DNA from: a bacterium
GTDB lineage: Bacteria; Bacteroidota; Bacteroidia; B-17B0; Aurantibacillaceae
Length of the DNA stretch: 5,703 bases
Direction: 5' to 3'
Assembly: GCA_027364695.1 (NCBI GenBank)
Contig: DAHXOV010000058.1
Coordinates: 1 to 5,703, forward strand
Below the pieces are notes generated by a model. That model was not told where the DNA came from, ran no database searches, and was given only the letters and a program-made list of their open reading frames with translations. The position numbers and the translations under genes were made by a program. Below are positions 5,531-5,703 of the stretch, piece by piece (the first letter of the stretch is position 1; each line of letters opens with the position of its first letter).

Positions 5531-5703
5531 ATGAAAAAAACAGTATCATTTGTACTAGCTACCATTGCAGGTGTAGCTATCGTAGCTTGCGGACCTTCAA
5601 AAGAAGAAATTGAAGCAAGAGAAAAAACAAAAGCAGACTCCATCGCTGCTGTTGAAAAAGGAAAGGCAGATTCTATCGCTGCTGCAGAGGCTGCTGCAAA
5701 AGC
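5531..5703 (+). CDS. Small repeat-containing lipoprotein, N-terminal 57 residues (3' end outside window)
   Basis: The frame starting at ATG 5531 stays open to the window edge (57 codons plus two bases). It begins with MKKT, a hydrophobic core (5-18) and a lipobox, IVAC with Gly after it (Cys20), so signal peptidase II should cleave before Cys20 and lipidate it. The mature start is CGPSKEEIE; an acidic/Lys cluster soon after the Cys resembles, without matching exactly, the lipoprotein export signal that sends Bacteroidota lipoproteins to the cell surface. From Lys34 the sequence is an Ala/Lys/Glu-rich helix built of 11-residue units, KADSIAAVEKG and KADSIAAAEAA. Low-complexity KADSIAA lipoproteins are, as I recall, common in this phylum, with no settled function. 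A good promoter match lies 20 bases upstream of the ATG. The C-terminus, and any further domain, is not visible. Confidence 0.8.
   Translation, partial: MKKTVSFVLATIAGVAIVACGPSKEEIEAREKTKADSIAAVEKGKADSIAAAEAAAK
5630..5695 (+). repeat. Two tandem 33-bp (11-residue) coding repeats
   Basis: Bases 5630-5662 and 5663-5695 encode KADSIAAVEKG and KADSIAAAEAA. The first seven residues are identical, but codons differ silently (AAA/AAG, GAC/GAT, TCC/TCT), so the copies are old or selected at protein level rather than freshly duplicated. The pattern seems to continue past the window edge (AAAGC). Confidence 0.7.

Noticed and set aside
5455..5643. Minus-strand open frame over the lipoprotein start
   Set aside because: It covers the promoter and signal peptide of a clear lipoprotein. 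Its content is the antisense of Ala/Lys repeats and A/T tracts.

Overview
The window looks like a chromosomal housekeeping stretch from a Bacteroidota bacterium. The evidence is a secreted protein with a type IX secretion (T9SS, type A) C-terminal sorting signal, AT-rich DNA, starts without clear Shine-Dalgarno sequences but with A-rich leaders, and matches to the phylum's TAnnTTTG -7 promoter element. A T9SS lineage (Flavobacteriia, Cytophagia, Sphingobacteriia, Chitinophagia or Saprospiria type) is more likely than an intestinal Bacteroides. I cannot name the genus.

Layout, left to right. Bases 1-171 (+) are the last 56 codons of etfA, the electron transfer flavoprotein alpha subunit. Bases 218-844 (+) encode a bifunctional nuclease (BFN/DUF151) domain joined to a C-terminal UVR motif. 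Bases 864-1457 (+) encode a membrane-anchored protein with two PASTA domains. Bases 1482-3392 (+) encode a large T9SS-exported protein of unknown function. Bases 3424-4578 (+) encode a membrane-anchored endonuclease/exonuclease/phosphatase (EEP) fold enzyme. These five genes share a strand with gaps of 46, 19, 24 and 31 bp and could form one or more operons. Bases 4588-5358 (-) encode a PhnP-like metallo-beta-lactamase-fold phosphodiesterase, which converges on the EEP gene with only 9 bp between the stop codons. A 172-bp divergent intergenic region follows, with A/T tracts and a good promoter match. Bases 5531-5703 (+) are the start of a small Ala/Lys/Asp-Ser repeat lipoprotein that runs off the window.

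How the genes relate: three products are (predicted) phosphodiester-cleaving enzymes of unrelated folds (BFN, EEP, MBL). Three are envelope or exported proteins (PASTA, T9SS substrate, lipoprotein), and the EEP enzyme is also membrane-anchored. I see no shared pathway in the sequence. The most plausible reading is conserved core genes side by side rather than a dedicated defence, mobile or biosynthetic system. I found no RNA genes, CRISPR arrays, insertion sequences or attachment sites. The points most worth a second look are the hendecad-repeat lipoprotein with its promoter, the BFN-UVR fusion, the uncharacterised T9SS substrate, a PASTA domain carrying a CxxC pair, the very tight convergent junction, and two 8-T runs in the EEP membrane region.
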